This document shows, piece after piece, positions 8,258 through 16,468 of a stretch of DNA of 64,000 bases. A model generated the notes under the pieces. The model ran no database searches. It saw nothing but the letters and a program-made list of their open reading frames with translations, and was not told the origin of the DNA. The number at the start of each line of letters is the position of its first letter. Position 1 is the stretch's first letter. A program made the translations under genes and the position numbers. Source of the DNA: an uncultured Muribaculaceae bacterium (lineage in GTDB: Bacteria > Bacteroidota > Bacteroidia > Bacteroidales > Muribaculaceae); assembly GCA_958436175.1 (NCBI GenBank), contig CAUBJF010000006.1, forward strand, positions 1 through 64,000, read 5' to 3'.

Positions 8258-8602
8258 ATGACAAAAGACCAGTTACTTAAACTTCCTCTCTGGCAGTACA
8301 CCGGAGAACAATTTTTAGAATTACTTGACTCTCATTTTGTCAAGACCCCACCCGCACCCGCAAGCGTAACCTCTGACGAAAATGTTACCACCACAGCAAA
8401 GCGTTGGCTCGTTTATGGAATCAAAGGACTATGCGACCTTCTCCAGTGCAGCAAAGCGACCGCACACCGTATCAAGAACAGTGGCGTAATCAAAGATGCC
8501 ATTACTCAAAATGGCAGAAAAATCGTCATCGACGCCCAGAAAGCACTCGACCTTATTCACGCCTCAAAGAAAGGAGGAAGCCATGCCGGAAGTGAAGACT
8601 GA
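8258..8602 (+). CDS. DUF3853 family helix-turn-helix protein
   Basis: This 114-residue protein matches the DUF3853 pattern: LLKLPLWQYTGEQFLELL at the N-terminus, a proline-rich spacer, and a C-terminal excisionase-like helix-turn-helix (GIKGLCDLLQCSKATAHRIKNSGVIKDAITQNGRKIVID). In Bacteroidetes elements such proteins precede RepA-like ATPase genes and probably act as excision or replication regulators. Its stop overlaps the next gene's start by 20 bp, indicating translational coupling. Confidence 0.85.
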   Translation: MTKDQLLKLPLWQYTGEQFLELLDSHFVKTPPAPASVTSDENVTTTAKRWLVYGIKGLCDLLQCSKATAHRIKNSGVIKDAITQNGRKIVIDAQKALDLIHASKKGGSHAGSED

Positions 8603-9626
8603 AATTCTCCGACTTTGGGAGGAAAAGCAGTTGAGAATCACCGATGAGATTCAGACTGCGCCGGAGGTGCTGTATGCCAACGGCAGCGTTATCGGAACAC
8701 TCGGCAATTTCTCTGCTTCGACGGGTAAGGCAAAGAGCAAAAAGACCTTCAATGTCGCCGCCATTGTCGGGGCTTCGCTCGTCAACGGCAAAGTATTGGG
8801 CTACACCGCAGAGTTTCCAGATGACAAGCGCACAATCCTCTACTTCGACACCGAGCAAAGCCCGTATCATTGTCAGAAGGTTATGGAGCGAGCGTTGCGC
8901 CTAGCAAAACTGCCGACCGACACCCACCCGGAGCATCTGAAATTCGCGGCACTGCGCCAGCTTACACCCTCCTTGCGCCTTGAAGTCATCGAACAGGCGA
9001 TAATAAATACACCCGGCGTTGGGCTGGTAATCATCGACGGTGTGCGCGACCTGATGTATGACATCAACTGCGCTAAGGAATCAACCGACCTTATCGGCAA
9101 GCTGATGGAATGGACGGACAAGTATCAGATACATATCCACACCGTCCTGCATCTGAACAAGAGCGATGACAATGCCCGTGGTCATGTAGGTACCGAACTG
9201 AACAACAAAGCCGAGACCGTCCTTCAGGTGAGCCGCAGTAAAACCGATAATACAGTGTCGGAGGTATGCGCCGCCATGATACGTGCCGCCGAGTTCGATC
9301 CGTTTGCCTTCCGCGTTAATGACTATGGACTGCCGGAGATAGCCAGCGGATATGTGTTCACCGAACCGGGCAAGAAAGCCAAAGATCCGTATCCCTACAA
9401 GGAACTGACTGAGGAACAGCACCGCGAGGCATTGGCGGTAGTTTTCGCAGACGGGCCGATAAAAGGTTGCCGCAATTTCGAGGCTGCATTGAAAGCCGGA
9501 TATGCCGCCTGTGGGTACCCATATTCCAACAATAAAATCAAGGGCTTAAAGACATTCCTTGACAACAAGGGTATGATTCGCTACGAAAATCGAGAGTATA
9601 TCTACAATCCTGATTTCTACTATTGA
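8583..9626 (+). CDS. RepA-like AAA/RecA-fold ATPase
   Basis: The gene starts at ATG 8583 (MPEVKTEILRLWEEKQ), inside the end of the DUF3853 gene; 347 residues. It shows a variant Walker A (STGKAKSKKTF), a sensor-like LYFDTEQS, Walker B (GLVIIDGVRDL) and ARGHVGTELNNKAETVL, all typical of the RepA/AAA_25 family of hexameric helicase-like proteins on Bacteroidetes mobile elements. The C-terminal 90 residues resemble a winged helix. It probably acts in replication of the excised circle with the primase downstream. A homologue lies at the right edge of the window (63364-64000). Confidence 0.85.
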   Translation: MPEVKTEILRLWEEKQLRITDEIQTAPEVLYANGSVIGTLGNFSASTGKAKSKKTFNVAAIVGASLVNGKVLGYTAEFPDDKRTILYFDTEQSPYHCQKVMERALRLAKLPTDTHPEHLKFAALRQLTPSLRLEVIEQAIINTPGVGLVIIDGVRDLMYDINCAKESTDLIGKLMEWTDKYQIHIHTVLHLNKSDDNARGHVGTELNNKAETVLQVSRSKTDNTVSEVCAAMIRAAEFDPFAFRVNDYGLPEIASGYVFTEPGKKAKDPYPYKELTEEQHREALAVVFADGPIKGCRNFEAALKAGYAACGYPYSNNKIKGLKTFLDNKGMIRYENREYIYNPDFYY

Positions 9627-9712
9627 GAAACCACAATTCTGGTCTGGTTTAAAAAGGGCATATATAATAGGACCCGAACCAAGAACCAGCTCACCCAAAC
9701 ATTTTAGAACCC

Positions 9713-10600
9713 ATGATAAAAGAGATTAAATCAATCCCTTTAGCCACCTTCTTGTCTCAATTCGGACATGAACCGGCAATTAGAAAGGGAACGAGGCTAT
9801 GGTATAAGTCGCCATTGCGACAGGAACATACGCCGTCGTTTAAGGTGGAAACCACGCTCAACTGCTGGTATGATTTCGGACTTGGCAGAGGTGGCAACAT
9901 CATCGACCTTGCAGCCGAGATATATCGGTCAACAGACCTGCGCTATCTCATGCGTTGCATCGCTGACAGTTGTCCGGTGCTATCGGTGCAGACTGTCGCT
10001 TCCTCTTTTGCTCCGCGACACTCTGCACCGAGTATGGAACGGTTTGAGGTCGTGCCACTGGAACACCGCGCACTTGTCGCGTACCTCCAAGAGCGTGGTA
10101 TCTCGGCACACATCGCCAAGGCGAACTGCAAGGAGGCACATTACAGCGTCAATGATAAACCATATTTTGCCGTGGCATTTGAGAATGTCAGCGGAGGCTG
10201 GGAACTGCGCAACCGATATTTCAAAGGTTGCCGGGGACGCAAGGACATCTCATATCTGCCGTGGGCGAGAGATGGCCCGTCAACAGAGTGTGCCGTGTTC
10301 GAGGGCTTTATAGATTATCTCTCCGCCCTCGCACTCGGCATCATCAGCGGAGCCGACACAATCATACTCAACTCGGTTGTCAATGTCAACAAGGCTGTGC
10401 CTTATCTCAAAGGTTACACTGCTATCAACTTCTATCTTGACAACGACACAGCCGGACAAACAGCACTGACCGAGTTGACAGCTATATATGGCTCAACCGT
10501 GATTGACCGCTCTACACTATATTCGGGTTACAACGACCTCAACGAGTTTCTTGTAACTCAAAGTTTCACCAAAAACAAAATCGACAATGAAGACAAATAA
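9713..10600 (+). CDS. CHC2/Toprim DNA primase of the element
   Basis: The protein has 295 residues. The N-terminus has the degenerate CHC2 zinc-binding-like domain seen in element primases (RLWYKSPLRQEHTPSFKV, CWYDFGLGRGGNIIDL). The C-terminal half is a Toprim domain with VFEGFIDYLSAL (catalytic Glu) and FYLDNDTAGQTAL (the DxD motif). It should synthesise primers for replication of the element, working with the RepA-like ATPase 86 bp upstream. Its end overlaps the next gene by 14 bp. Confidence 0.88.
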   Translation: MIKEIKSIPLATFLSQFGHEPAIRKGTRLWYKSPLRQEHTPSFKVETTLNCWYDFGLGRGGNIIDLAAEIYRSTDLRYLMRCIADSCPVLSVQTVASSFAPRHSAPSMERFEVVPLEHRALVAYLQERGISAHIAKANCKEAHYSVNDKPYFAVAFENVSGGWELRNRYFKGCRGRKDISYLPWARDGPSTECAVFEGFIDYLSALALGIISGADTIILNSVVNVNKAVPYLKGYTAINFYLDNDTAGQTALTELTAIYGSTVIDRSTLYSGYNDLNEFLVTQSFTKNKIDNEDK

Positions 10601-11075
10601 GCCCACCGCATCCAAGTCAACCAAGTTGACCAATGCACCCGAAATCCAAGTATCAACCTCTAACCCCCAAATTATTATGCAACCCGATAACTCTACCAAC
10701 TCCACTCCTACAGTCAACAGCGACAACGCTGTTAACTGCACCACCACACCCAACGCCGTTGCCAATGAAAATCTGTTTGGCAACGATCAGACTACAACCG
10801 AGGCAACAGCCATAACCGAGCAGCCGAAGCAACAGCGCATCGGCAAGCAGCAGCGCAAATCGGATTTCGCCGAGTTCAAGGCTATGTTCCTAACTCCGGC
10901 AAAGGTGGTGAACCGCCATCCGGTCAACATCGAGGACGACATCTGGGAGCAGCTTGAACGCATCGCCCGCATCCTCGGCGAGCGTGGCACCACCGTCGCC
11001 AGCTACATCAACGCCGTCCTCGCCGACCACCTGCGAGCATACTCCCCGGACATCGAAATCTGGCGCAGACTCTGA
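10587..11075 (+). CDS. DUF3408-like mobilisation accessory protein
   Basis: The first 90 of 162 residues are low complexity (T, N, S, P, Q rich). The conserved part is the C-terminus: FKAMFLTPAKVVNRHPVNIEDDIWEQLERIARILGERGTTVASYINAVLADHL, resembling the DUF3408/ribbon-helix-helix proteins beside mobilisation genes of Bacteroidetes conjugative elements. It may bind DNA near oriT. It overlaps the primase gene and precedes the candidate oriT. Confidence 0.65.
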   Translation: MKTNKPTASKSTKLTNAPEIQVSTSNPQIIMQPDNSTNSTPTVNSDNAVNCTTTPNAVANENLFGNDQTTTEATAITEQPKQQRIGKQQRKSDFAEFKAMFLTPAKVVNRHPVNIEDDIWEQLERIARILGERGTTVASYINAVLADHLRAYSPDIEIWRRL

Positions 11076-11137
11076 GATAATTATTTCGGGATACCACTGC
11101 ACCCGGTACACCGTGGGGCAGCTTCCCGATGAACGTA

Positions 11138-11237
11138 GTGAATTGGGAAGGCAAGGATATGTTTCGGGATTTCTTTTTCTCCGAAAACGCCTCTCGAAAC
11201 TGCGCGTTGAAGAACGCTCTTTGCCTCCCCAATTCAC
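11138..11237. other. Candidate origin of transfer (oriT)
   Basis: A near-perfect 15-bp inverted repeat (GTGAATTGGGAAGGC at 11138-11152 against 11223-11237, one mismatch) frames 70 bp containing two smaller hairpins (TTTCGG/CCGAAA and GCGTT/AACGC). The region does not code, lies directly upstream of the mobC and relaxase genes, and is where relaxase-adjacent nick regions usually lie. The nick position cannot be read from the sequence. Confidence 0.5.
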
Positions 11238-11250
11238 ATAACCCATCATA

Positions 11251-11646
11251 ATGATCACAATGAGTAAATCACCCACAAGAAAGGGCGGTCGTCCCTCTAA
11301 ACCGACCGACGATAAGCGCACCCATGTGGTGACAATCAAACTGACGGATGCCGAACATGCCGACCTCAAAAAGCGGTCGAAGGCTGCCGGTGTAAAACTG
11401 GCAGAGTATGTCCGTCACGGAGCGTTCCGGCTCACAATCGTCAGCCGCCTTACCGAGATTGAAAAGGAAATAGCCAGAGGAATACTCAATCTAAGTTCCG
11501 ATTTCAATCAGTCGATGACCTGTTTTCATCAGCTCAAACTCCGCAGCGCGGCCAATAAATTGGCGGCTGTCGTTGACCGGATGTTTGATATTCTCAAAAA
11601 ACTTAAACCCAACAAGGAGACCGACTATGTTTGCAAGAATCCTTAA
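11251..11646 (+). CDS. MobC-like relaxosome protein
   Basis: This 131-residue protein has a basic N-terminus and a ribbon-helix-helix-like segment (THVVTIKLTDAEHADLKKRSKAAGVKLAEYVRHGA), followed by helices (NLSSDFNQSMTCFHQLKLRSAANKL) typical of MobC proteins that help the relaxase open oriT. ATG 11251 and ATG 11260 are both possible starts. It overlaps the relaxase gene by 20 bp, so the two are translationally coupled. Confidence 0.8.
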   Translation: MITMSKSPTRKGGRPSKPTDDKRTHVVTIKLTDAEHADLKKRSKAAGVKLAEYVRHGAFRLTIVSRLTEIEKEIARGILNLSSDFNQSMTCFHQLKLRSAANKLAAVVDRMFDILKKLKPNKETDYVCKNP

Positions 11647-12580
11647 AAGCGGCACGTTTCACGATGTCGTGGGGTACGTGACACGACAGTTTCACGACCC
11701 GAAAGAATACACGCCCGACACATGGCGCATCATCGGAAGCGATAAGGTTTTCATATCCGACTACGCCAGAATGGTGCAATCCTTTGAGGCGATACACGGA
11801 TTTATGCCCGGCAAGGAGAATCCGGCGGGACATATCTCCATCAGTTTTGACAATGCCGATGCTCCCCGTCTTACCGATGAATTCATGGCACAGCTCGCCA
11901 AAGAATATCTGGACGGAATGGGATTCAAGGACACACAATACCTTATCGTGCGCCATCTTGAAACCGAGCATCCGCATTTCCACATCGTCTATAACCGTGT
12001 GAATCTTCATGGCAAAGCCGTCAACGAGCGCAATAATTACAAGCGGAGCGACAAGGTTGTCAAGGCTCTGAAAGACAAATATGGTCTTACCTATTCGCCC
12101 CTCACGGAGAAATACGAACAGAAAAAGCCTCTGTTCAAGACCAAGATTTCAGCTGCGATATATGGCTGCAAGTCATGGGATGAATTCTGTCGCCGTCTTG
12201 CCTGTGCCGGAATTGACGTGAAATTTCACGATGACCACAACACCGGCGAGCATATCGGTGTGAAATTTTCCGATGGCGATATTACGATGAACGGTTCCAA
12301 AATCGACCGGGCTTTCACGTATCGACGACTGAACAATTTCTTTGATTTCAACCGCAAGCACGGGCATCAGCAGTCTGATACAGTAAAGCAACCCAAAGTA
12401 ACCGTAGAATTTGCTCCGTCTCAAAAGTCCTCTCTTATCGGGGATGTGCTGGAAACCACCGTCGGGGCAATCGGAAATCTGTTCACTCTCGGACCCGGCT
12501 TCGACCCGGATGAACAGGCGTTCCAGAACGAAATCAAGAAAGAGGAAGCCAAACGTAAACGCAAATCAAGAAAAATCTGA
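11627..12580 (+). CDS. Relaxase/mobilisation nuclease (MOBP-like)
   Basis: The start is ATG 11627 (MFARILKSGTFHDVVGYVTR), inside the end of mobC; 317 residues. The relaxase domain shows ENPAGHISISF and the metal-binding histidine motif HLETEHPHFHIVYNRV (HUH-like), then YNRVN and KVVKALKDKYGL. The likely catalytic Tyr lies in the N-terminal 40 residues. It should nick oriT and pilot the strand into a recipient via another element's conjugation machinery. The protein is short and lacks a helicase domain, as in Bacteroidetes mobilisable elements. Confidence 0.9.
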   Translation: MFARILKSGTFHDVVGYVTRQFHDPKEYTPDTWRIIGSDKVFISDYARMVQSFEAIHGFMPGKENPAGHISISFDNADAPRLTDEFMAQLAKEYLDGMGFKDTQYLIVRHLETEHPHFHIVYNRVNLHGKAVNERNNYKRSDKVVKALKDKYGLTYSPLTEKYEQKKPLFKTKISAAIYGCKSWDEFCRRLACAGIDVKFHDDHNTGEHIGVKFSDGDITMNGSKIDRAFTYRRLNNFFDFNRKHGHQQSDTVKQPKVTVEFAPSQKSSLIGDVLETTVGAIGNLFTLGPGFDPDEQAFQNEIKKEEAKRKRKSRKI

Positions 12581-12582
12581 AC

Positions 12583-13335
12583 ATGTCAAAACTCTACGAT
12601 GACGTCAAAAAACAAGGAGAGCAGCTTGACGACCTGCAAAAGAAAGTAACCGGCCACGGCACCCGCATCGAGACTCTGGAAACTCAAGCAATGGCGACAC
12701 CGACAAATTCGGGCGTGCCGATACCGAATGTAACGGTGTCAATTCCCGACAACATCGCAACCACAGAAAATGTATCGGATCTGGTCGATGAAGCTATCGA
12801 AAGGAATACGGAGGTCATGACAAATGCAATAACGCAGCTATATACAACTGTCTTGCCGAAGCAGTCAGTATCGGAGACTTCGCCAGCGGCAATCAGCGAT
12901 GAACAGATAAGAAAAATCGCACAAGAGGCGGCGGACAAAGCATCGGAGAAGGCGATGAACATCCGTTATGACAAACTGGATGCAGCGGCAGATACCGTCA
13001 TGCACCGCTTATACAATCTTGTCAACGGTGCTATATGGGCGGCAATCCCAAAGTGGGTATATGTTGTTTTTGCAATCGCAGTTCTCGCCGCCGGAGGCTT
13101 CGGTTACGGATTCTTCTATCAGCTCAACGAAAACTCCAAGCTGAAAGATGTCGAATGGCTCTACCGCTACGAGCGCGGACTCAACCGCGACCTGAATGTG
13201 GTAATGCACCGTGAGCGCATAATGCTCCACGGCAACCCACACGAAGTTGACAGCATGAAATCGCTAATCCGGCACCATGAGCATAGAACCCAAGCCGACA
13301 CCACTTTCGTAAACTACTATCCCTCCAATCCCTAA
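12583..13335 (+). CDS. Coiled-coil membrane protein of the mobilisation operon
   Basis: The gene follows the relaxase at once; 250 residues. The first 150 residues are predicted coiled coil and linker (MSKLYDDVKKQGEQLDDLQ, TATT repeats). One membrane segment (PKWVYVVFAIAVLAAGGFGYGFFY, about 160-185) is followed by a charged tail with HREH-like residues. I recognise no family, but comparable proteins follow relaxase genes in Bacteroides mobilisable elements, perhaps linking the relaxosome to a helper's coupling protein. It ends just before a terminator. Confidence 0.65.
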   Translation: MSKLYDDVKKQGEQLDDLQKKVTGHGTRIETLETQAMATPTNSGVPIPNVTVSIPDNIATTENVSDLVDEAIERNTEVMTNAITQLYTTVLPKQSVSETSPAAISDEQIRKIAQEAADKASEKAMNIRYDKLDAAADTVMHRLYNLVNGAIWAAIPKWVYVVFAIAVLAAGGFGYGFFYQLNENSKLKDVEWLYRYERGLNRDLNVVMHRERIMLHGNPHEVDSMKSLIRHHEHRTQADTTFVNYYPSNP

Positions 13336-13344
13336 ATCTTTCCC

Positions 13345-13390
13345 ATGCCACCGGCAGCTACATGAGCTTTCGGTGGCATTTTCTATTTTA
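13345..13390 (+). terminator. Rho-independent terminator of the mobilisation operon
   Basis: ATGCCACCG (13345-13353) pairs perfectly with CGGTGGCAT (13371-13379), followed by TTTCTATTTT. It separates the mobilisation genes from the downstream RNA and cargo operon. Confidence 0.85.
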
Positions 13391-13426
13391 ATCAGCTCAC
13401 AGCCTTATGTTTCTCAGCATATTCGA

Positions 13427-13456
13427 TTGCCATCTCAGAAAATTTCGCTAATTTTG
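13427..13456 (+). promoter_or_regulatory. Promoter in front of the candidate structured RNA
   Basis: TTG at 13427-13429, 19 bases, TAATTTTG at 13449-13456. This is a full Bacteroidetes promoter with no coding start for about 360 bp downstream. Predicted transcription start is near 13463. Confidence 0.6.
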
Positions 13457-13462
13457 CATTGA

Positions 13463-13770
13463 CCTTACGCCGTGAGACTCCGCAAGGAGCCGGAACGAGG
13501 GAGGTCTTTACATAGTGAAAGCGTTTACTGCGCTTGATTCTTGGCTATCAGAAATGTGGCAATTTCTCAACCATCGTCAAGAATGAAGTAACGGTAGATG
13601 TCTCGGGTATGGTTACATACTCATCGGAGGATTTGCCTTGTCGGCATGTCCCCTTTGGTGTATCATATATCATACGGCGTAGGCTCTGCGTTACTCGTTC
13701 TACGATGAAACGGCGAAGCCACATGCCTTGATAGCGGGACGAGTAACAGTACGGATCCTGCGCTTTTTTT
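13463..13770 (+). ncRNA. Candidate structured RNA or long leader before the Hsp70 operon
   Basis: This stretch of about 300 nt has its own promoter, no convincing reading frame, and several mutually compatible hairpins: CTCC-GCAA-GGAG (a GNRA tetraloop) enclosed by GACCT/AGGTC; ATTCTTG/CAAGAAT around an AGAAAT/ATTTCT hairpin; GTAAC/GTTAC; and a long-range GTTACTCGT/ACGAGTAAC stem. It ends near a T7 run (GCGCTTTTTTTG). It could be an independent small RNA or an attenuating leader for the cargo operon, which starts 50 nt further on. I recognise no named family. Confidence 0.5.
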
Positions 13771-13819
13771 GTTAAACCAATCATTGGCTAACTGGGATTC
13801 ATGAGCCGTTTAGCGAACC

Positions 13820-15541
13820 GTGACAATTCACATCATATCACAAAACCCATACCGAATACTGGGCGTCCTTTCCAATACCCCATTGAAAGAGAGAATGGGA
13901 AACCAAAATCGCTTGGCTGCCTTCGCAAAAGTCGGAAAGGAGGTTACCTTTCCAAATGACTTTGCCACGATTTTAACCGACAAACCGATTAGAACGCCTG
14001 ATAGTATTGCTGCAGCTAACACCGCCATAAACCTTGATAAAGACCAACTAAAGTATGCGCTCTTTTGGTTTATAAGCGGCTCGCCGATGGACGATATCGC
14101 TTTGAGACATTTGCAAGCAGGAAACCGGGAGAAAGCCGAAGAAATCTTCCAAAAGAAAGAAACATATTCCTCTTTAATCAATTCCGGAGTATTAGCTTTT
14201 ATAGATGGCAATACAGCCACCGGTTTTGATAACATCTCTAAAGTCGTTCACAATTCAGCCTACCGTGCAGAATTGCTCCAAGCACTCGGCATTGCCAATC
14301 TTCAGATTTCTGAAGATGATCTTGCCGAGCTTGTAATTGCGGAACTGCTTAAAGAAGTTTCTGCAAGCAAACTTTTATCGACCTGTACCAATGCCACTGA
14401 CCGTGACATTGTAAGCAAAAGTGCGCTTGATGAACCTATCTCGGCTATTAACTCAGCAATAGCCGTTGCCAAAAACGCGGACACGAAAAATCCCGAAGCC
14501 AGTCTTGCCGCAGGTACTAAGTTGATGAACTCAACTAAAGCACCGCTAAAAATAGTCAAAGATATTGCCGGAGCGTCAAGCCCTCAATATCAGATGGTCG
14601 CTGACAATGTTGCAAAGCAAGTTCTCCAATGTGGTATCAACTACTATAATAATGCTCCTGACTCGGACGTGGAAAGTCCTCGCAAGGCAATGGTTCTTCA
14701 ATCCTATGCTTTGTCGATTGCTGTTGGGCAACTCACCAAAGATAGATGTAAAGAGAACTATGACATTCTGAAACAAGCAGTGGACAATATGCCACCTGCC
14801 GAAGTTGCTATTGAAACTCGTAAGGTTAAAGAAGAATTGAGAAAATTTTGCCAGTTGCCCGACAAAATTTCTCACTCTGTTACTCTGCTCAACAACACGA
14901 AACCATTATTGCAGACTATCAAGTCAAAACTTGGATCTTCCAACTCTTTCTATCTCTCGCTCTCAACGCAAGTTGTTGGAAATGCTATGCATAACGTCAT
15001 AGAAGAAGTCAATCAGGCGCAGAATTATTTCATGGCACTTATCAAGGCCGTTAAGGAGTCAGGTATTGATCCAAGCCTCCTTAATTATATCGGCGATGAA
15101 AACTCCCCAGCCAAGATTATTGACAATAAGGTTAAACCGGTGATGCGCGAGGCATGGAAAGCAACAGTTCTTATGGACTCTTTTGATATGGAATACGAGT
15201 TTAAGACAAATCGATATAATCCTAATCGTCAATCTCTTAAAGAGATGTGTGAGTCTCTTAAAATTTCCACACGTGTATCAACACCTCATACCACAACGAC
15301 AGCTACACGCACAACGTCATCGTCAAGTTCTTCTACTCATAAGCCCTCAACAAGTTCCTCTAATACATCTAGTTCAGAAAAAAACGGAGGCTGGGTCGCT
15401 TTTTGGATTGTAACTATAATATGTGCATTTTGGGGTGCATTAGCAGATGGCCGTGGCTTTGACTTCGGAGGATTCCTCGCTGGGGCTGCTCTTGGAGCTC
15501 TTATCCCCGGGAACATTGTCCGTGCAATATTCAAAGATTAA
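13820..15541 (+). CDS. Divergent J-like protein with C-terminal membrane anchor
   Basis: The protein has 573 residues. GTG 13820 is used because an in-frame stop lies just upstream and the conserved N-terminus follows at once. The N-terminus (ISQNPYRILGVLSNTPLKER) resembles helix I and the first turn of J domains, but no HPD is present; the comparable stretch reads FPNDF. A long helical, TPR-like region follows (ALFWFISGSPMDDIALRHLQAGNREKAEEIF). After a Ser/Thr-rich linker (about 490-515), two membrane segments close the protein (GGWVAFWIVTIICAFWGAL; FLAGAALGALIPGNIV). As first gene of the operon with GrpE-like and Hsp70 proteins, it may recruit Hsp70 to the membrane; that role is inferred. 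The stop overlaps the next start. Confidence 0.6.
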   Translation: MTIHIISQNPYRILGVLSNTPLKERMGNQNRLAAFAKVGKEVTFPNDFATILTDKPIRTPDSIAAANTAINLDKDQLKYALFWFISGSPMDDIALRHLQAGNREKAEEIFQKKETYSSLINSGVLAFIDGNTATGFDNISKVVHNSAYRAELLQALGIANLQISEDDLAELVIAELLKEVSASKLLSTCTNATDRDIVSKSALDEPISAINSAIAVAKNADTKNPEASLAAGTKLMNSTKAPLKIVKDIAGASSPQYQMVADNVAKQVLQCGINYYNNAPDSDVESPRKAMVLQSYALSIAVGQLTKDRCKENYDILKQAVDNMPPAEVAIETRKVKEELRKFCQLPDKISHSVTLLNNTKPLLQTIKSKLGSSNSFYLSLSTQVVGNAMHNVIEEVNQAQNYFMALIKAVKESGIDPSLLNYIGDENSPAKIIDNKVKPVMREAWKATVLMDSFDMEYEFKTNRYNPNRQSLKEMCESLKISTRVSTPHTTTTATRTTSSSSSSTHKPSTSSSNTSSSEKNGGWVAFWIVTIICAFWGALADGRGFDFGGFLAGAALGALIPGNIVRAIFKD

Positions 15542-16455
15542 TGAAACAACTGAATATGAAAAAAGTAATTCTTTCAATCAGCGTGGCTATATTGACTCAA
15601 ATGTCATTTTCCGCTACTGCAAATGACTCCCTGCGTACTTGCTTCACTAAAATTCAAGCCACCGACGCTACCGTTCAAACACTTCAGTGCGAAAATGATG
15701 AACTGAAATCAGAAGTTACATCTCTTAACTCTACCATTTCTGCACAGTCAAATGAAATTGACTCTCTGAAATCGGTTTTAGTTGAAACCAACAACAGCGT
15801 TGCCGCTCTTGCTGATAGCCTCAACATTAATATATCCTCTACACGAGAGCAAATTCAGATAAACTCTGATAATCTTAACCAAACCATCGCAAAAAAATCT
15901 CAAACAGGGTTATGGGTTTTCATTCTTCTTGCTCTGGTTGTAGCTGCTATCGCCTTCATCTTTGGCAGACTTCTTGCTAAGCGTGGCAATGAAGTTGCAT
16001 CCCTTTCAGCAAAAGCAGATAAGCTAAACGAGGAAATTGTCAATCGCCTCTCATCCGAAATGTCTGAGATGCAAACCATCTCTAAGCAGATTGGCTCTAT
16101 CTCTACTGCCACCGGCGGAGGCACCGATACCGAACAAAAGCTTATAACCACTCTTGCCGACCGAATCACCTTTATGGAGATGACGCTCTATAAAATGGAT
16201 AGTTCAGTTCGTGGTCATAAGCAGCTCTCAAAATCCATCAAGCAGATGAAGGACAACCTAAAAGCTAATGGATATGAACTCGTAGATATGCTTGGTAATG
16301 AATACCACGAAGGCATGAAGGTTACTGCAAACATCATTGATGATGAAAACATCCCCGAAGGAAAGCAGATTATTACCGGTATCATCAAACCGCAGATTAA
16401 CTACAATGGTAAGATGATTCAATCCGCACAAATCACAGTAAGTCAAAACTTATAA
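15541..16455 (+). CDS. Membrane-anchored coiled-coil protein with GrpE-like C-terminus
   Basis: The protein has 304 residues, with a signal-like N-terminus (KVILSISVAILTQMSFSATA), a coiled coil (about 40-115), one membrane helix (about 122-145, LWVFILLALVVAAIAFIFG), a second helical region, and a C-terminal domain from about 240 (GYELVDMLGNEYHEGMKVTA, DDENIPEGKQIITGIIKPQI, NGKMIQSAQITVSQN). That last domain matches the GrpE beta-wing pattern (G-x-x-x-x-x-x-G, a GMK in the place of HEA, a D-x-x-x-x-x-G-x turn, a final hydrophobic strand). GrpE is the Hsp70 nucleotide-exchange factor, so a membrane-tethered exchange factor is plausible next to an Hsp70 gene. The resemblance is weak and inferred. 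Confidence 0.5.
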   Translation: MKQLNMKKVILSISVAILTQMSFSATANDSLRTCFTKIQATDATVQTLQCENDELKSEVTSLNSTISAQSNEIDSLKSVLVETNNSVAALADSLNINISSTREQIQINSDNLNQTIAKKSQTGLWVFILLALVVAAIAFIFGRLLAKRGNEVASLSAKADKLNEEIVNRLSSEMSEMQTISKQIGSISTATGGGTDTEQKLITTLADRITFMEMTLYKMDSSVRGHKQLSKSIKQMKDNLKANGYELVDMLGNEYHEGMKVTANIIDDENIPEGKQIITGIIKPQINYNGKMIQSAQITVSQNL

Positions 16456-16468
16456 TCTCCCTATATCA

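Noticed and set aside
13534..13731. Small plus-strand open frame in the candidate RNA region
   Set aside because: No recognisable protein features; the base-pairing structure and promoter support RNA rather than coding.
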